A stretch of DNA of 64,000 nucleotides from Turritopsis dohrnii (taxonomy: Eukaryota > Cnidaria > Hydrozoa > Anthoathecata > Oceaniidae), in NCBI GenBank assembly GCA_027922465.2, contig BQMF02000470.1, positions 186,001 through 250,000 on the forward strand, in the 5' to 3' direction. Made by a program: the position numbers and the translations under genes. Below are positions 41,076-54,094 of this stretch, piece by piece; positions within the stretch are counted from its first letter, which is position 1; each line of letters starts with the position of its first letter. Below the pieces are notes generated by a model. It was not told the DNA's origin. It saw only the letters and a program-made list of their open reading frames with translations, and did not search any database.

Positions 41076-42149
41076 CTATATGCTGCTAAGTGTCGAGAGA
41101 ATACCTCGTCGTGTGAGGGGCTTGTTAGCTGAGCTGATGACGAATTTGAAAGTGTCCGATGAAAGGTTCCACAACACTCCCAGGGCACGATCAGTTTGGT
41201 CTCTCAGCAAGTCGACGTCCTTCGCTGACTCTCCAAGATCCTCCTTTGCGATGGTTTTCAAAACTGCGGTGCTGTTGCTGACAAACTTAGTGAGGTTGAA
41301 TTTTCCTTCGTTGCACAAAGCTTTGACTTCCTTGGCGAATCGTATGGCTTCAGCTTCTTCATCTTTCGATTCCAACATGTCATCCATAAAAAAGCTGTCG
41401 TTGATGGCCTTGCATACATCTTCCTTGTAGGTTTCTTTGTTGTCGGTTGCCGTACTTTTCAGCGCGTAGTTACAGCAGCTTGGCGAGGAGGTTCCCCCGA
41501 ACACATGGACGGTCATTTCATAATCTGAAGGTGGTTGTGTCGTGTCATGTTGATCAAACCAAAGGAATCTCAGAAACGAGCGGTGTTTTTCTGGGACAAA
41601 CACCTGGTAGAACATTGATTGAATGTCTGCCATGATGCCAATGTCTCCTCGACGAAATCTGCACAGAACTCCTACGAGTTTGTTTGTCAGGTCAGGTCCG
41701 CTGAGTAACTCTTTGTTCAGGGAACGTCCTTGAAATTCGGCACCACAATCAAGCACGACTCGGACTTTGTTAGGCTTGTTCGGATTGTAGACACCATGGT
41801 GAGGTAGGTACCAAGTTTTCCCTGAGGTGCCTTGGTTGGACGCTTTCCTTGCATGTCCCTTCTCCAAAAGATTCTCCATGAAGGTTTTGTAGTGCTGTAG
41901 AAACTTAGGATCCTTGTCAAACCTTCGTTTTAGGTACTGGAGTCTCTTCTCAGCAACTGAGCGATTGTTTGGCAGATAAGGGTTGGTGGATTTGAACGGT
42001 AGTGGTAAACAGTAGTGTCCATCGACACGAGTGACTCCTTCATCCATGATCATTAAAAACCTTTTCTCGTCTTCAGATAGTTGATCTTCTTCAGCGATTA
42101 CGACAGAATGGTTCTCCACGAAGTTTGTGTTATACAGTTTGTCATACAT
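41076..42149 (-). pseudogene. BEL/Pao reverse transcriptase
   Basis: 357 codons open. It includes HYCLPLPFK, RKASNQGTSGKTWYLPHHGV, VRVVLDCGAEFQG, then GDIGIMADIQSMFYQV, FLRFLWFDQ, and the catalytic block SFFMDDMLES with paired aspartates. It ends at an in-frame TAG (41076-41078) in the block LSSI-stop-DPLGLISPF, where the family normally has a tyrosine or similar residue. The same frame continues on the other side as RNase H and integrase, so one base change separates them. Confidence 0.92.
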
Positions 42150-42257
42150 CTCTTCAATGTCCCTTTCCTCAACCTCTTGCTGAAATTGTAGTCGGTGACA
42201 ATGTTGTGGTTTCTCGTCAGTGATCGTCTGGATGGTGATTCTATTACAGCTGATCGA

Positions 42258-43340
42258 CTAGCTCCCTTGTCCCTTGATTGGTCCGACAATGCACCATCTT
42301 AAAGCTGTTCGATATGCGTACGGTCCATTCAACTGACTCGGTATTACTTCGATTGGCTCGATTGCCTTTAGACAATCGGCTCCTATGAGAATTTCGACCT
42401 GGTTCGTGACTACTTCAGGAAGGTGTCGGATGATTGGATTGAGATGTTGCCATTGTTTGACCTTCGACTTGGTGGCAACTTCTTCGGCATCAACTGGGAG
42501 TTCCTGTCTGGTGTATGCTTTTTCGATTCGAACTGACGATGATAGTGGAGAGGTTGAAGAAGATAATGTAAGTCCTTTGATTATGGTTGATTTGATTCGT
42601 TCTTCACCACTGATCGTCTTTAATAATAGTGAGGTCGAACTGCCGGTTAGCCCCATACGATTAGCTAAGCTGTTGGTGACAAAGGTAGCTTGACTGCAAC
42701 TATCAAGCATTGCCAAGGCGACAGTAGGTCCATCACAGCTCTCGTGATAAACGTTGACTTCAACCACACACATGCTGATGATCTCGTTACACCGCGTTGC
42801 TAGACAGGAAGCTTGCACAGGGGCTGTGGAATCCTCCCCTTTTGGTTCGTTTTTGGATTCGTTTTTGAATTCGTTCTTGGTTTCTTTCTTAATCTCTTCT
42901 GTGCCGATCTGTCTTTGGGACTTAAACTGGAATCCATGAAGAATTGTGGCGTGTTTTGCTCCACACACCTTGCAAACACGTCGGTTTCTGCAGGACTTGG
43001 CGTTGTGTTGAGAGCTCATCGGTTTCAGGCAACCAAAACAGAGTTTTTTGTCACGAATCACGTCACTTCTCTCGACAATCGACTTTGCCAAGATAAATGG
43101 ACAATCTTCAGGATCATGGTTGTTGGAGCAAAACGGACAGTGTGGGTACGACGGATGGTTCTTTATCACCGATACCTTCAGTCGTCGTTCAGGTGGTCTG
43201 CTCGTACCTCCCTTTGAACTTATTTGATTGATGGCGGCGCGTGAGTACATGGGGTCGTTAACCAAAATAGTCTCTTGTTCCAAGAACGCGATTAAGTTTT
43301 TAAAATTGAACGTCTTAGAATCATAACACGTCGGTTCCAA
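42258..43340 (-). pseudogene. BEL/Pao zinc knuckles and protease
   Basis: One 360-codon frame. It starts with the end of capsid (FKNLIAFLEQE), then cysteine-histidine motifs CPFCSNNHDPEDC, CFGCLKPMSSQHNAKSC and CKVCGAKHATILH. A Lys/Asn-rich linker follows. The protease has LAMLDSCSQATFVTNSL in place of a D-S/T-G active site; the glycine-to-cysteine change may have inactivated it. The frame ends at 42258 just before RT, which needs a frameshift. Confidence 0.88.
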
Positions 43341-43589
43341 CGATCCGCGGTTGATGGTGGTAGTTTTTCGACCAGCATCCTAATTGTTTCCGGAGTGTCC
43401 AGGATATTAGAACCATCGCATTTGAAGGTTTGCCACCTGGTTACTTGGTTGAGGAAGTCTCGGAATCCTTTGGGTTTGCTGAATTGTAGATTTGGTAAAC
43501 TTCTCAGCTCATTACGGTAAGTGGCGAGAACCAGGTGTGGGTCTCCAAAGCGCTCTTTCAGAAGCTTCCGGGCTGTTGCATATCCGGTG

Positions 43590-44805
43590 TCACTTGGGAG
43601 TTGAATGCAATGTCTTATGATCTCGTGCTTCACCCTCAGTGAATTTGATCAAACGTGTCAACCGACCTTGTGGATCATCGATTTTGCTCTCAACGACTTC
43701 CTCGAAGGTTGAAATGAAATAGAAGTATTCAGTTGGATTCCCACCAAACGCCTCGATGTCAACTTCCGGAGCTTGTTGTTGTTTCAGCATCTTCAAGAGA
43801 AGTTCGTTCACGTAGATTGGAGGTGTCGGTTCACGACCAATGGATGATGACGATACTCGTTCAGGAGCAGCATTGATGACGTCACGCTTCGTCGTTTGGG
43901 AGTGGACGATATTGTTGATCGGTTTAACTTGTTCAGGTTGAATGATTTCACTGATTTGATCAAGTTGTTCAAGTTTAATTGGCTGATCGAGTTGTTCAAG
44001 GTTTGAAATTGACTGGTGATCGTCATTGGTCGTCGCCTCGATATGGTTCTGTCTCTGCTGGTCGTTTCCTGTCGCTGAAAGACTTTTTAGGACGCCAAAG
44101 AGCGATCTCCTTCTTGTACTCAAGTCGCATACCTTTATGAGTGTGTAGTTGCTGTTCGTCAAGCAGCTCATTCTCGGTTTGCAGCTCGGCAATTCGTAGT
44201 TGTTCGTTGACCAACTGATCCTTGATTGAAGCAGCACTTCTTCTTGACGAAAATGACGAAGATTTTGAGGATTTAGAGGATTTCGAGGATTTAGAGGATT
44301 TAGACGATCTGCTTCTCACACTGCGGGCATCATCCTTCCTCAACAGGCGGATACAATCGTGTGCAGAATGTTTGGTGAGATTGATTTGTTCTTCAATGTT
44401 GTGGAACCAATCTTCGTCCGGTACCTTGTCATCGGCAATGAGCATGGCATTATACTTCAAGTGTGCTTTTTCGAAGAGGGAAGCTGTCTCGTTGTATTGC
44501 TGTAACGCATTTTGAATGGATACCGCATCCAAGAGTGTGAGTGATTCTTTCAAAGAACGTCCCCTTCGTTCGAGGCGTTTTAACAATCTGTGTCGGTCAT
44601 CGTACAAGGTGCGCAATTGGTAGGCTCGATCCTTGTTGGTAGGATTCCTGTCTCGTCGAGGATACCTTCGGGTTGCAGCATCATCTTCATCACTGAAAAC
44701 ACTTGTGACGTCAGCAGCAACAGCTCCGAGTTGAGCATGCACTTCAGGTGGGCGTAGTTTTGTCGAGATTGGGCCCTCAACGGCTTGTTCCTCCGAAATC
44801 GACAT
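43590..44805 (-). pseudogene. BEL/Pao gag, frameshifted
   Basis: Likely start ATG at 44805 (MSISEEQAVEG). The first frame runs to about 44023, with coiled-coil-like segments and a serine-lysine run (SSKSSKSS). The second frame (from about 44070 to 43590) reads VNELLLKMLKQQQAPEVDIE, then AFGGNPTEYFYFISTFEE, the conserved capsid-start pattern of BEL/Pao (P...ipkFdGdp..y..F...F). A third segment (43633-43292) with GYATARKLLKERFGDPHLV completes the capsid-like part. Two frame changes disable it. Confidence 0.88.
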
Positions 44806-45100
44806 TTTGGAGAACGCTAATCGAACTTCGTCCACGATTACAATTATTGTTGGCCTACGCCAATATATGTTTCACTATTGTGGTTGCAGGGAATTTTGTT
44901 CAACGCTCAAGATGAGGCTAGAAAAATACAAAGCGGAAAACACGAAAAAATAAAGGAAATTCAAGGCTACCCACTATGACAAAGTGAAATATCTGAGCAT
45001 AAATGTAACATAAAATAAACTTACTGAAACATATATTGCATCCCTCTGGCTAACCACAAGTAGAAAAAATGTATACAAAATATTATAACATTTCAACAAA

Positions 45101-45321
45101 TGTTACACTCTTTGTTCACTACGAACGTTAGAATTCAAGTGTGGAAAAAACGCGTGAAAAGCTGAAATACCCAAAGAAGCGTGCAGTGGGAGCAATTATC
45201 AAAAAGACAATACAATAAACTAGGGTTAACAAAGTAATAAAATACAACAACTAACAAATGAAAAAAGGCAATTAACATGAAAGTAAATTAACACAAACGT
45301 AAAGGCTAATGAGCCGTTACA
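45101..45321 (-). repeat. BEL/Pao 5' LTR
   Basis: Direct repeat of 38486-38701. In element orientation it begins TGTAACGGCTCATTAGCC. It has a 5-base AAGTA insertion relative to its partner. Confidence 0.92.
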
Positions 45322-45941
45322 TTTTGTATTGTTCTTTACCTTTACATACTTTACAACCTTAAGCCACTCTCGCTTTTGCTTACTCTCAGATCTGTTTCAA
45401 GTACTTTGAAAACTCCCCAGATTTTAGTCCTTGGACGTCTGCCGCTGATGGACTGACATGAAACAAGGTAACTTGTTGAACTTGTAACTTTGTGACTTCC
45501 TTCGTCATCATAAAAATCCAGCCGAAAACATCGAAGATATGATTTTAGAGTCTTCCTTTCAAAAGGAAATAAAGAATATTTTGTTAATGGTTGTTGTTAG
45601 GTATTCTTAACACATTGCGCAAAAGGAAAACTAAAAAGTCTCAGAATTTGCATATATTGAATTTAGTCAACTTGTATGGCCAAATACCAAATTATCAATT
45701 ATATCGAAATTAGAATGAGCAATTATCCAACAGACTAGTCAGAAGAAAACACCAGTCTTGATTATTCGGAAGATTCGCAGTAATAACTCATATGAGTAGT
45801 GTCTACTATCAAGTTGTAAACCCGAGGTATGCGATCGATCTTTTCACTGACAACTGTTGTGTTTTGAAAATGAAGATATGCGCTGAAACACTCTTCGATA
45901 TCACCACCACTGTTGAATTAGAACCAAAAAGCGTCTGGTGA
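45322..45941. other. Non-coding spacer
   Basis: Between the BEL 5' LTR and the last exon of the ABT1-like gene. It should include the 3' UTR of that minus-strand gene. Nothing else is recognised. Confidence 0.5.
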
Positions 45942-48900
45942 TCAACCGTTACTGAATATCTAAGGAATATAAAGAATACAAATATGTCATCATAAAATTC
46001 CCAACACAAATGTTAATCGGTATTATTTATTGTGAAAAATTCATGAATGAAAGAGCATTTCGGAAACTGAAAAACTCTAGAATAATCATATTTTCAATCA
46101 ATCAAATAGAAAAGTTACCATTTCAAACTTACCTTCGAAAGCAAACATGTACTAATACCATGTGTTTCGCTGTCAGATTGACTTTTTGCTAGAGGCATCT
46201 GATGAAATTTTGCCGTTTTCTTTTCCAGGGATGGTTCTGCCTCCTAAAGAAATAGATACATTGTTCTATTAATCTATCGACGTCTACGACGCATTGCTAA
46301 CACACATAATGAAGTTGTCTCAGGTTGATTAAATTCTTGCTTTAAACATTAACAAGATTCGCAAAAATGCGACTATATATTTCCCCAAAGTTGCGAAATT
46401 TTTGTCAATAATTGTGTGTACATTGATAACCATGAGAAAAATGTGTGATAAAATAATTACAGTATAATTACCATCAACCTGATACTCAGATAAAAATGCT
46501 GTCCTTACTAATCATGCTGGAACTGAATTTAATACCACAAAAAAAACTTATTTTGAACTTATTATGAAATGAAGATGTCATGGTTGTTCAATGATAAGGT
46601 TTGTCTTATAATTTTTGCTGAGGAGTTAAAAAGTGAGAAGTTACTATACGGACACTTAGCTAAAAGCTAGAAGACCTAAATGTGACTAACATTTCCCCTT
46701 AAACAAATGCATATCATCATTGTGTAAAAGAATTTCATCATAACAAATGTATGATCTTTTTTGTTGCAGAAGCTTGACATCCTTTATACCATAAAATCAC
46801 GATAAACAATGAAATTCAACAGAACACTTGCTTTTTGTAACTCGGATAAAACTATCTTACATCATACAATCAATTTGTATACAGGTTTACTGTACAAAAG
46901 AAGAAAAGAAAATCGTTAAACCTAATTTTGATAGCTACAATATAATATTTTGGGGTAGACAAGCAAATAACTATCATAAGCAATCACAACCTCTACTACT
47001 GTAACAAAATATTATGTGTACCATTTCAAATTAGACAGAAGAATTATTTTTAAAAAAGAGATGGGCTTAAAATGACAACTTATAAAACCAAATTCATTTG
47101 TCATATACCTTAAGGAAAAATGTTATTTGCGAAAGAAATTTTTGTGGAATATATTTTTGCGGATAAATGACCCAAAAACGCCATATTTTGTGGAATAAAT
47201 TTTTGCGGATGACAACTTCAAAAGAGGTTTTGTAGAATTAAATTTTCGCGGATGCAAGAACTTTGATAAAATCGAAAGTAAGGAAACACCCAATTTAGTG
47301 CCTGGGTGTATATACAAACTTTAGTTGAATGGAAAGAGCAGATCTATGGAATAACATCTATTTTTCAGCAGTTAAAATATCAAAAAGAATACTAAACTAT
47401 AACAAACAGATGTGGCTGGGTCTTATCTTTGTTCAGAGGAGGTCAATGTAACGCCAGCAACTGAGAATATGACTCAGTCTGGGTCTACTTCCCATAAACG
47501 AAAAGTGAAAATAACAATAAAAACTGTGATACCACCGCAGACATTATTTCTCAAAGTAAAAGCAACAGTACGAAGCACGAAACCTGTCACAAGTGCAGAT
47601 GCTGGTTGTAAGAAGAATAATAAATGAGTCCTTAGATGTTCAATAACATCGACTTATTTCCTTTTTCATTTTCCAAACGTTTTGTAAAGACGAGATGCTA
47701 GTTAGGGTTCAGTTATATGCAAACCAAAGTGAAAGATCAATTCCTTATAGATGAAACATTTCAAATATTTTGCAGAGTTTATTTTTGCGGATGACCAATA
47801 ATAATTATTCATTTTTGCGGAATTTATTTTTGTGGATTTGAGGGAAATCCGCAAAAATAAATTTCGCAAAAAAAAGTTCCATACAAATTTCTTCTGCAAA
47901 CAATTTCTTTCCTTAGGGTATCAGAATAAACATCTCTGTTCAAAAAAATTATGTTGACACTCATTGTGTTATGTGATAAAAATGACCCTTGAAAATCCCA
48001 AACTGAAAAACAAAAACAGATTTTGGTAGTGAAAATACACATCCATAACCAAACCACTACATAGCTGAAAGCTGAAGGTCGTGTTCTGACTTGATTTATT
48101 ACAGACTGTCATGTTGGATTGTGTTTTGATTCATGTTTGTTGTTCGTAAAAGGAAAATTGACAGTCATATAATATTTAATTTTGCAAAATTAAAAAAAGG
48201 AAAGAAGGAGATTTGTCTCGTGGTATAATGTTATTGGAAATTACTTATAAAATCGTTGCGAATATCTTACATACATGACTGCTCCCCATTGAAGAACAAC
48301 TAGACAACGAACAACAATGTGGTTTTCGACCGAAACGTGGTTGTATCGATGCTATATTTACTGTTAAATCTGCGATCAGAAAAAGAAGTGAGCATGGCTT
48401 AGAATCATAGGTTCTTTTCATCGACCTTGTAAAAGCGTTTGACAGGGTTCCCAGAAACCTCTTATGGGGGATTCTATTAAAATATGGTGTCCCACATAAG
48501 CTCGTTAACATCTTGAAAGCTCTACACTCATCATTCACTGTGAAAATCGATAACGACCTAATCACAGAACTGATTAGAAACAGTATCGGGGTCAAACAAG
48601 GCGACATTTAGGGCCCCATTCTCTTCACTTTCTTTATCACTGCGATCATCAGTAGCTGGAGATCCTTATGCTAAGCCAAACCATGTATATTTATGAGCAA
48701 AAACGATTCACAAATGACAGGTCGTTCGTATAAAGCCCGTGGAGAAGAAGTTCCATTACGTGACTCTGAATACGCCGACGATACAGCTGTAATCTTCGAT
48801 AATCGTCAGGATACCTTCGCTGAAACGCAATCGTTGGTTAACCATTTCCAACGCTTCGGAACAGAAGTCCATACCGGAGTATTAGAACCTAGACAGAGCT

Positions 48901-51900
48901 CAAAAACTGAACTGCTCTTCTGTGCGAAAGCTCTTTCCTTATACCAATCTCGTGAAGATTACGATAAAGCTGATCTTTCAGATATTGTGCTCTCAAATAA
49001 CCGCGGTACATCCCAATTGTCAACCAATTCACATATTTAGGTAGTATCATCACGACAACCGGCACTGACTACTTGGATGTTCAAATGCGAATTCGTAAGG
49101 CGGGGAATGCTTTTGGCTGCGTCAGAAAATCGATATTTAGCTCTTGCAGTATTGATTACAGCACGAAAGGCAAAATTTATTGTTCCTTTATCTTACCAAT
49201 ACTGTTGTATGGTGCAGAATGTTGGTGTCTTACGGAAAGTTTGCTGAGATTGCTGTCAAATTTCCACAACCAATGTTTAAGAGTTTTGTGTCACACAAAC
49301 CGTTTTCTTGCCTGGCAGAACCGATTATCAATATCAGATTTGTACGAAAAACTATCTTTCAAATCAATCAATACGTATGTAACCAAAAAACAATTGCAAT
49401 GGGTTGGCCATGTGGTGCGAATGTCTTGTTGGGATAGGTTACCAAGAAAAATGTTAACTTGTTGGGTCAGATCGAAAAGGCCCAAAGGATGCCCAAAATT
49501 TACGTATGGAAGATCTGTTAAAAAGTTGCTTAAGAAAGCTGGTATTGATGGATTAGATTGGTATGAGATTGCCTCTGATAGATCGACATGGCGTGGAATG
49601 ATTAACAATATTTGTTTACCTTAGTATTTCCTAGCGTATTTTTTTATTTTTATACCTGATAATTTATTTATTTATGTGCAGTGATCCCTAGCCTAGGTTA
49701 GGGCCTATCCCCATTATGGAAAGGTGTATGTCTGTCTGTCTGTCTATTTCTGTCTAAATAAAATATGATATACAGCATCAAATGTATACTGATGCGTGAC
49801 CATATACTTCATTCATAGTAAACTATGTTTCTGTTGTTGAATTAAACAACTATCCAATAAAGCACACTCGACCAGCATTCTTTCAATTTCAAGATTTGTC
49901 TCAATCCTCTGTGTATTAAAACATTATGCGTAATTGGTTTTCTGAACTTCTTCTTCCATATACAACATCATATATTTACTTGCTGTTTTTGTATGTACTC
50001 TTTGAATTAACTGGTTGAACTGGTTGTTCTCCACATGAAAAGGGTTTCCTTTACGGCTGTATATCATCGTGCTTTCAGTTCAGTTGGGGGCTACATTATA
50101 TCAGGATCATACTAAATAAATCTTCAGCCTGGCTATTGATAATGAATTTTCACCTTTGCACTGAAATCACAGCTTCAATGGTTTGTTGTTCCAAGCATTT
50201 AATTACCAATCATCATAACACATTATTGCTTTCAACAAAAACAAAACATCACCAATATCAGATGTTCTTCTGTTTTTTACACGTTCATTCAAAAGTTTTT
50301 ACAAAACTTTTTAAGAAATAAAACGATTTATTTCCATCATTTAACGTTTTATCTATTGAATCATTTTAAAAGTTTGCAGAAAAAAGCAAAAAATTTGCAA
50401 AAAAAAGCAAAGTCTTCTAAAGCCCATCTGCACTGACTGAAAAAAAAGGCGTACTACTTCACGGTACACTAGCCTCTATTCTTATCTACTATGGGTAGCC
50501 GAAAATTCAATACTGAACCGCGGCTATAAAAGTGAACGGAGAAGAAGAAGAAGGAGAAGGAAAATGCCGGTTTTAACATATATTTCACCCTATGGGGAAA
50601 TATATAACAAGAAAGACTCACGCTTTAAAACTCTCGGTCAATTAAATGTGGTTTTAGTCGATTTTCATTAAGAAGCAGACGATTCATAAAAAAACGGATG
50701 TTTGTATTAAACTGTTTATATTTTTTGACCCGAATAGCCCAATTTTGGTCAAATCTGACAAAATGACTGTTAAATTCGAAATCAGCACCTGTAAATTGTG
50801 CTTTGAGAACTTTTTTGGGAAAATTTGAGAACTTTCGGAATTTGGTCCCAATTTGGCCGATACATATCTTCATAACTTGGCTTTTATGCGTAGCTTCTTT
50901 TTTAGCCTCTGCCGCAGAAAGTCATGGAAAGAAGCTAGATTGTAGGCGACTTTTTATCCTTAAAGAAATGAATGCATTTCAATGTTCTGCGGTCTTCATC
51001 AGACCTCGAGTAAATAAATTCTTGAATAAATCAGAGTTTATCATGTCATGAACAAGCGAGTTTCTTTTGGCTACCTTTCGACAACTACAGCTGCTATCGA
51101 TGGGCAAAGTTTGAAATTAAAAACGTAGCCAAAATAATTCACTTGTTCAATTATATTGAACAGATAAGTGGAAATATCTTTCAAGTAATTAAATTCTTGT
51201 ATGCTTGTATTCAACATACACCGTCATAAATTATAAATTGATTTAGTATACCTTTTCTCTTTCTAATTTACGTTTTTTTCTTCTCTTCTCCATTGCTTCT
51301 AAAGCTTTCCCTTTCCCAACGTTTTCCAAGTAAAAGTTAGCTTCTTTCTTTGCTTGCGAAACTTCAGCGCGCATGCGTTGTTCTCTTGCAGCTTTTTCAT
51401 AGGCTGAAAAAAAAGAGCAAGTAGGCCATCAAAATATTGCAACAAAACAATTTATATCGTCTTGACAAGAATGCTTTTCATCCAACAACATCCTTTATCA
51501 TAGTTAATCACTTAAAAGAAGAAATTTTGGCGCATTCACTCATCCGCCAATTACGACGCAATTTGGCGGAATTTATTTTGGCGGTTTAGGAAAATTTTTA
51601 TAGCGAATCATCAATTTTCAAAGTCCATCATATGGAAGACCATCATATGGAAGTTCAGGGTGGCCACAGAATTTTTATGAAAAAAATAGAGGACTTTGGA
51701 GGACTTTAGAGGACAATTTCAAAATTAGAGGATTTTTCTGAAAAATAGGATTTTAGAGGATTCAAATTTTTATTTTCATTAATTCAAACTTTATTTTTGT
51801 ATAAGAATTTTCAAACCATTCAACATGGATGCAAAAACCGAAAAATATTTGACAGTTGCCTCAAATGACAAATTATGAGTGATCTGATAAAACTAAAACT

Positions 51901-54055
51901 TCAAAAATATAGGCTACTATCAAAAACATTGCATTTTTTATGTTACCTGAAAAAAATATATAGGATTTTAGAGGAGATTCTAGCAAAAAACAGTTTTTAG
52001 AGGACTATAGAGGACTTTAGAGGACATTTTTCAAAAAATAGGACTTTAGAGGACTTTAGGGGAGGCGTGGCCACCCTGAAGTTCATCATCTATAATAAAA
52101 TCAATGTTATCTTCCCACTCTGATTTGTCGTCGTCGTCATCGTCTTGCACGTTGACAAAATCATCTAAAAAATCTGATTGTGGCAAGAAAAGAAACGAAA
52201 AGAAACTGGAAAAAGAAGCCCTTACAGGCAAAAGGATTTCTGCAAAATCAGCAAAAAAATATGAAAAATGAAAAACTGTATGATATTTTGAATGATTGAA
52301 TGCTTTTTACAATCAAGTTCTTCTTATGTGCGCGTAATACCACGTAGAGGTGAGAGACCATCGTAGCAAAACGATCCCATACATTTTTTTGATCAGTTTT
52401 TCAAGCTCTACAACATGATTACATTGTTAAGTCGCGATTTGTTAATTAAAATTTTCTTAACGGAGTTCACACACACAGGGAGAACGCGGCACATCGTTTT
52501 TGAAATTATTAGTCGTAAAATACTTTTACGCGGGTTACTAGTCTATATATTAATAGCCGATTCTCTGTTTGTTTGTTTGTTTGTTTGTTTGTAAGTCACG
52601 CAAAATGGTAGATGTGAACTGCGAAAGATAGTCAGTAATGTAAGATCACACATAAATTATTTCTCTTCTTGTGCGCGACGTCAGTGTGAAACCATTGCAT
52701 TGAGACCCTAATCGAATGCGACGTTTAGGGAAAATTATCTCGATAACCAATAGGGATAACTGACGTTTTTTGGGGTCCGCAATACAGGCGATGGGGTGAC
52801 GAAAAATTTGGGTCTAATTTTTTTGGGGGACGGGTCTGTGACGTCATCGGAATCTTTGAACGATGATATCTCTGTAACGGGTGATCGTAGCGGAACGATC
52901 CCATACATTTTTTTGATCAGTTTTTCGAGCTCTACAACATGGGAACACTTTCGGTTGCCAATTCCTTAATTTTATTTTTCGTGAAGTCCACGCAGGCTGA
53001 ACATGGGCGGCGAGCGACGCTGCCTTGGCGGCTAGTCTATATATTAATAGCCGATTCTGTCTGTCTGTCACGCAAAATGGTAGATGTGAACTGCGAAATA
53101 AATCGGGGAGTCAGAAATGTAAGATCACACATAAATTATGTCTCTTCTTGTGCGCGACGTCAGTGTGAAACCATTGTATTGAGACCCTAATTGAATGCGA
53201 CGTTTAAAGAAAATTATCTGGATAACCAATATGGATAACTGACGTTATTTCGGGCCCGCGATACAGGCAATGAAGTGACGAAAAATTTGGGTCTAATTTT
53301 TTTGGAGGAGGGGTCTGTGATGTCATCAAAATCTTTGAACGACGATATCTCTGTAACGGTTGGTCGTAGCAAAACGATCCCATACATTTTCTTGATCCGT
53401 AATTACCCGATTCTCTGTTTATTTGTCTGTTTGTTTGTTTGTTTGTTTGTAAGTCACGCAAAATGGCAGATTGAGTTGTGAGCGAAATTATTTCTTTTTT
53501 TGTGTGCGACGTGAGTACATTGCAACCCCAATCGAACGTGACTTTTTTTGGCTGATGAACTAATAGGAACAAGAGCCAGATGGCGCAAAACGGTAGCAGC
53601 AATTGTACTTAAAGTTATCAAAGGTTACTACAAAGTTCTTTGAGGCTTGTGTTTTTTTTATATCTCACTGGTGGAAAACAGGCATAAACGATAAATTTGT
53701 TAAAATGATTAGTTAGTGTAAAAAGGGTCTAATCATAAACCACCAGAAATTAATTTATTAAAGACCGACTGGTAGCCTTGTGGTAGAGTGCTCGCTTCCT
53801 GTTCGGGAGGTCGCGGGTTCAATCCCCGACCGAGTCATGCCAACGACTATAACAGTGTGAATCACTCCTCTCTGCTTAGCACTCAGCAAGAGAGTAGGAA
53901 TGATGTCTAGGGTGGTTGTCTAGTTGAGCGGTTTCTGTCATTACAGCTTCCGTAGCCCAAATGGGGGCTTTAAATGCTCTAGGACCTCCTTCGCAGGACC
54001 CTCATTGATAACAGTACCTTAAGGAACTGAAGAGGCTATCCTGGGTAAACATTCG

Positions 54056-54094
<39 letters not shown>

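Larger units (their letters stand above)
38486..45321 (-). mobile_element. BEL/Pao LTR retrotransposon
   Basis: A 6.8 kb element on the minus strand with two LTRs (216 and 221 bp) and the order gag, zinc knuckles, protease, reverse transcriptase, RNase H, integrase, then a C-terminal DUF5641-like domain. The LTRs differ by one 5-base indel (AAGTA) and a few substitutions, so the insertion is fairly young. Yet the coding region already has frameshifts and a stop. A target-site duplication was not evident; sequence just outside the LTR starts is also similar (ATTTCAACAAA), so the true LTR edge may lie about 12 bases further out on that side. Confidence 0.95.
46345..48000 (+). repeat. 0.74-kb dispersed/tandem repeat, copy 1 (with insertion)
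   Basis: Starts near AACAAGATTCGCAAAAATGC with GACTATATATTTCCCC and continues through GATACTCAGATAAAAATGCT, GAAGTTACTATACGGACA and CATTTCCCCTTAAACAA to CAGAATAAACATCTCTG. The same ordered blocks occur at 60165-63721 and again from 63722. This copy lies in intron 4 of the ABT1-like gene and is split by the TIR element at 47108-47918. Confidence 0.85.

Noticed and set aside
45809..46009. A 66-codon minus-strand frame as a separate gene
   Set aside because: It runs across the inferred last intron and exon of the ABT1-like gene in another frame, with no family signal.
53204..53602. Open frames in the 0.5 kb repeat units (52.8-53.6 and 57.2-58.3 kb)
   Set aside because: The same fragments recur in every unit with different breaks, and they lack domains or start context.
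53761..53835. A functional tRNA gene
   Set aside because: The A and B boxes are good, but the acceptor stem does not close and the sequence runs on into a SINE body with an AAAT-type tail.
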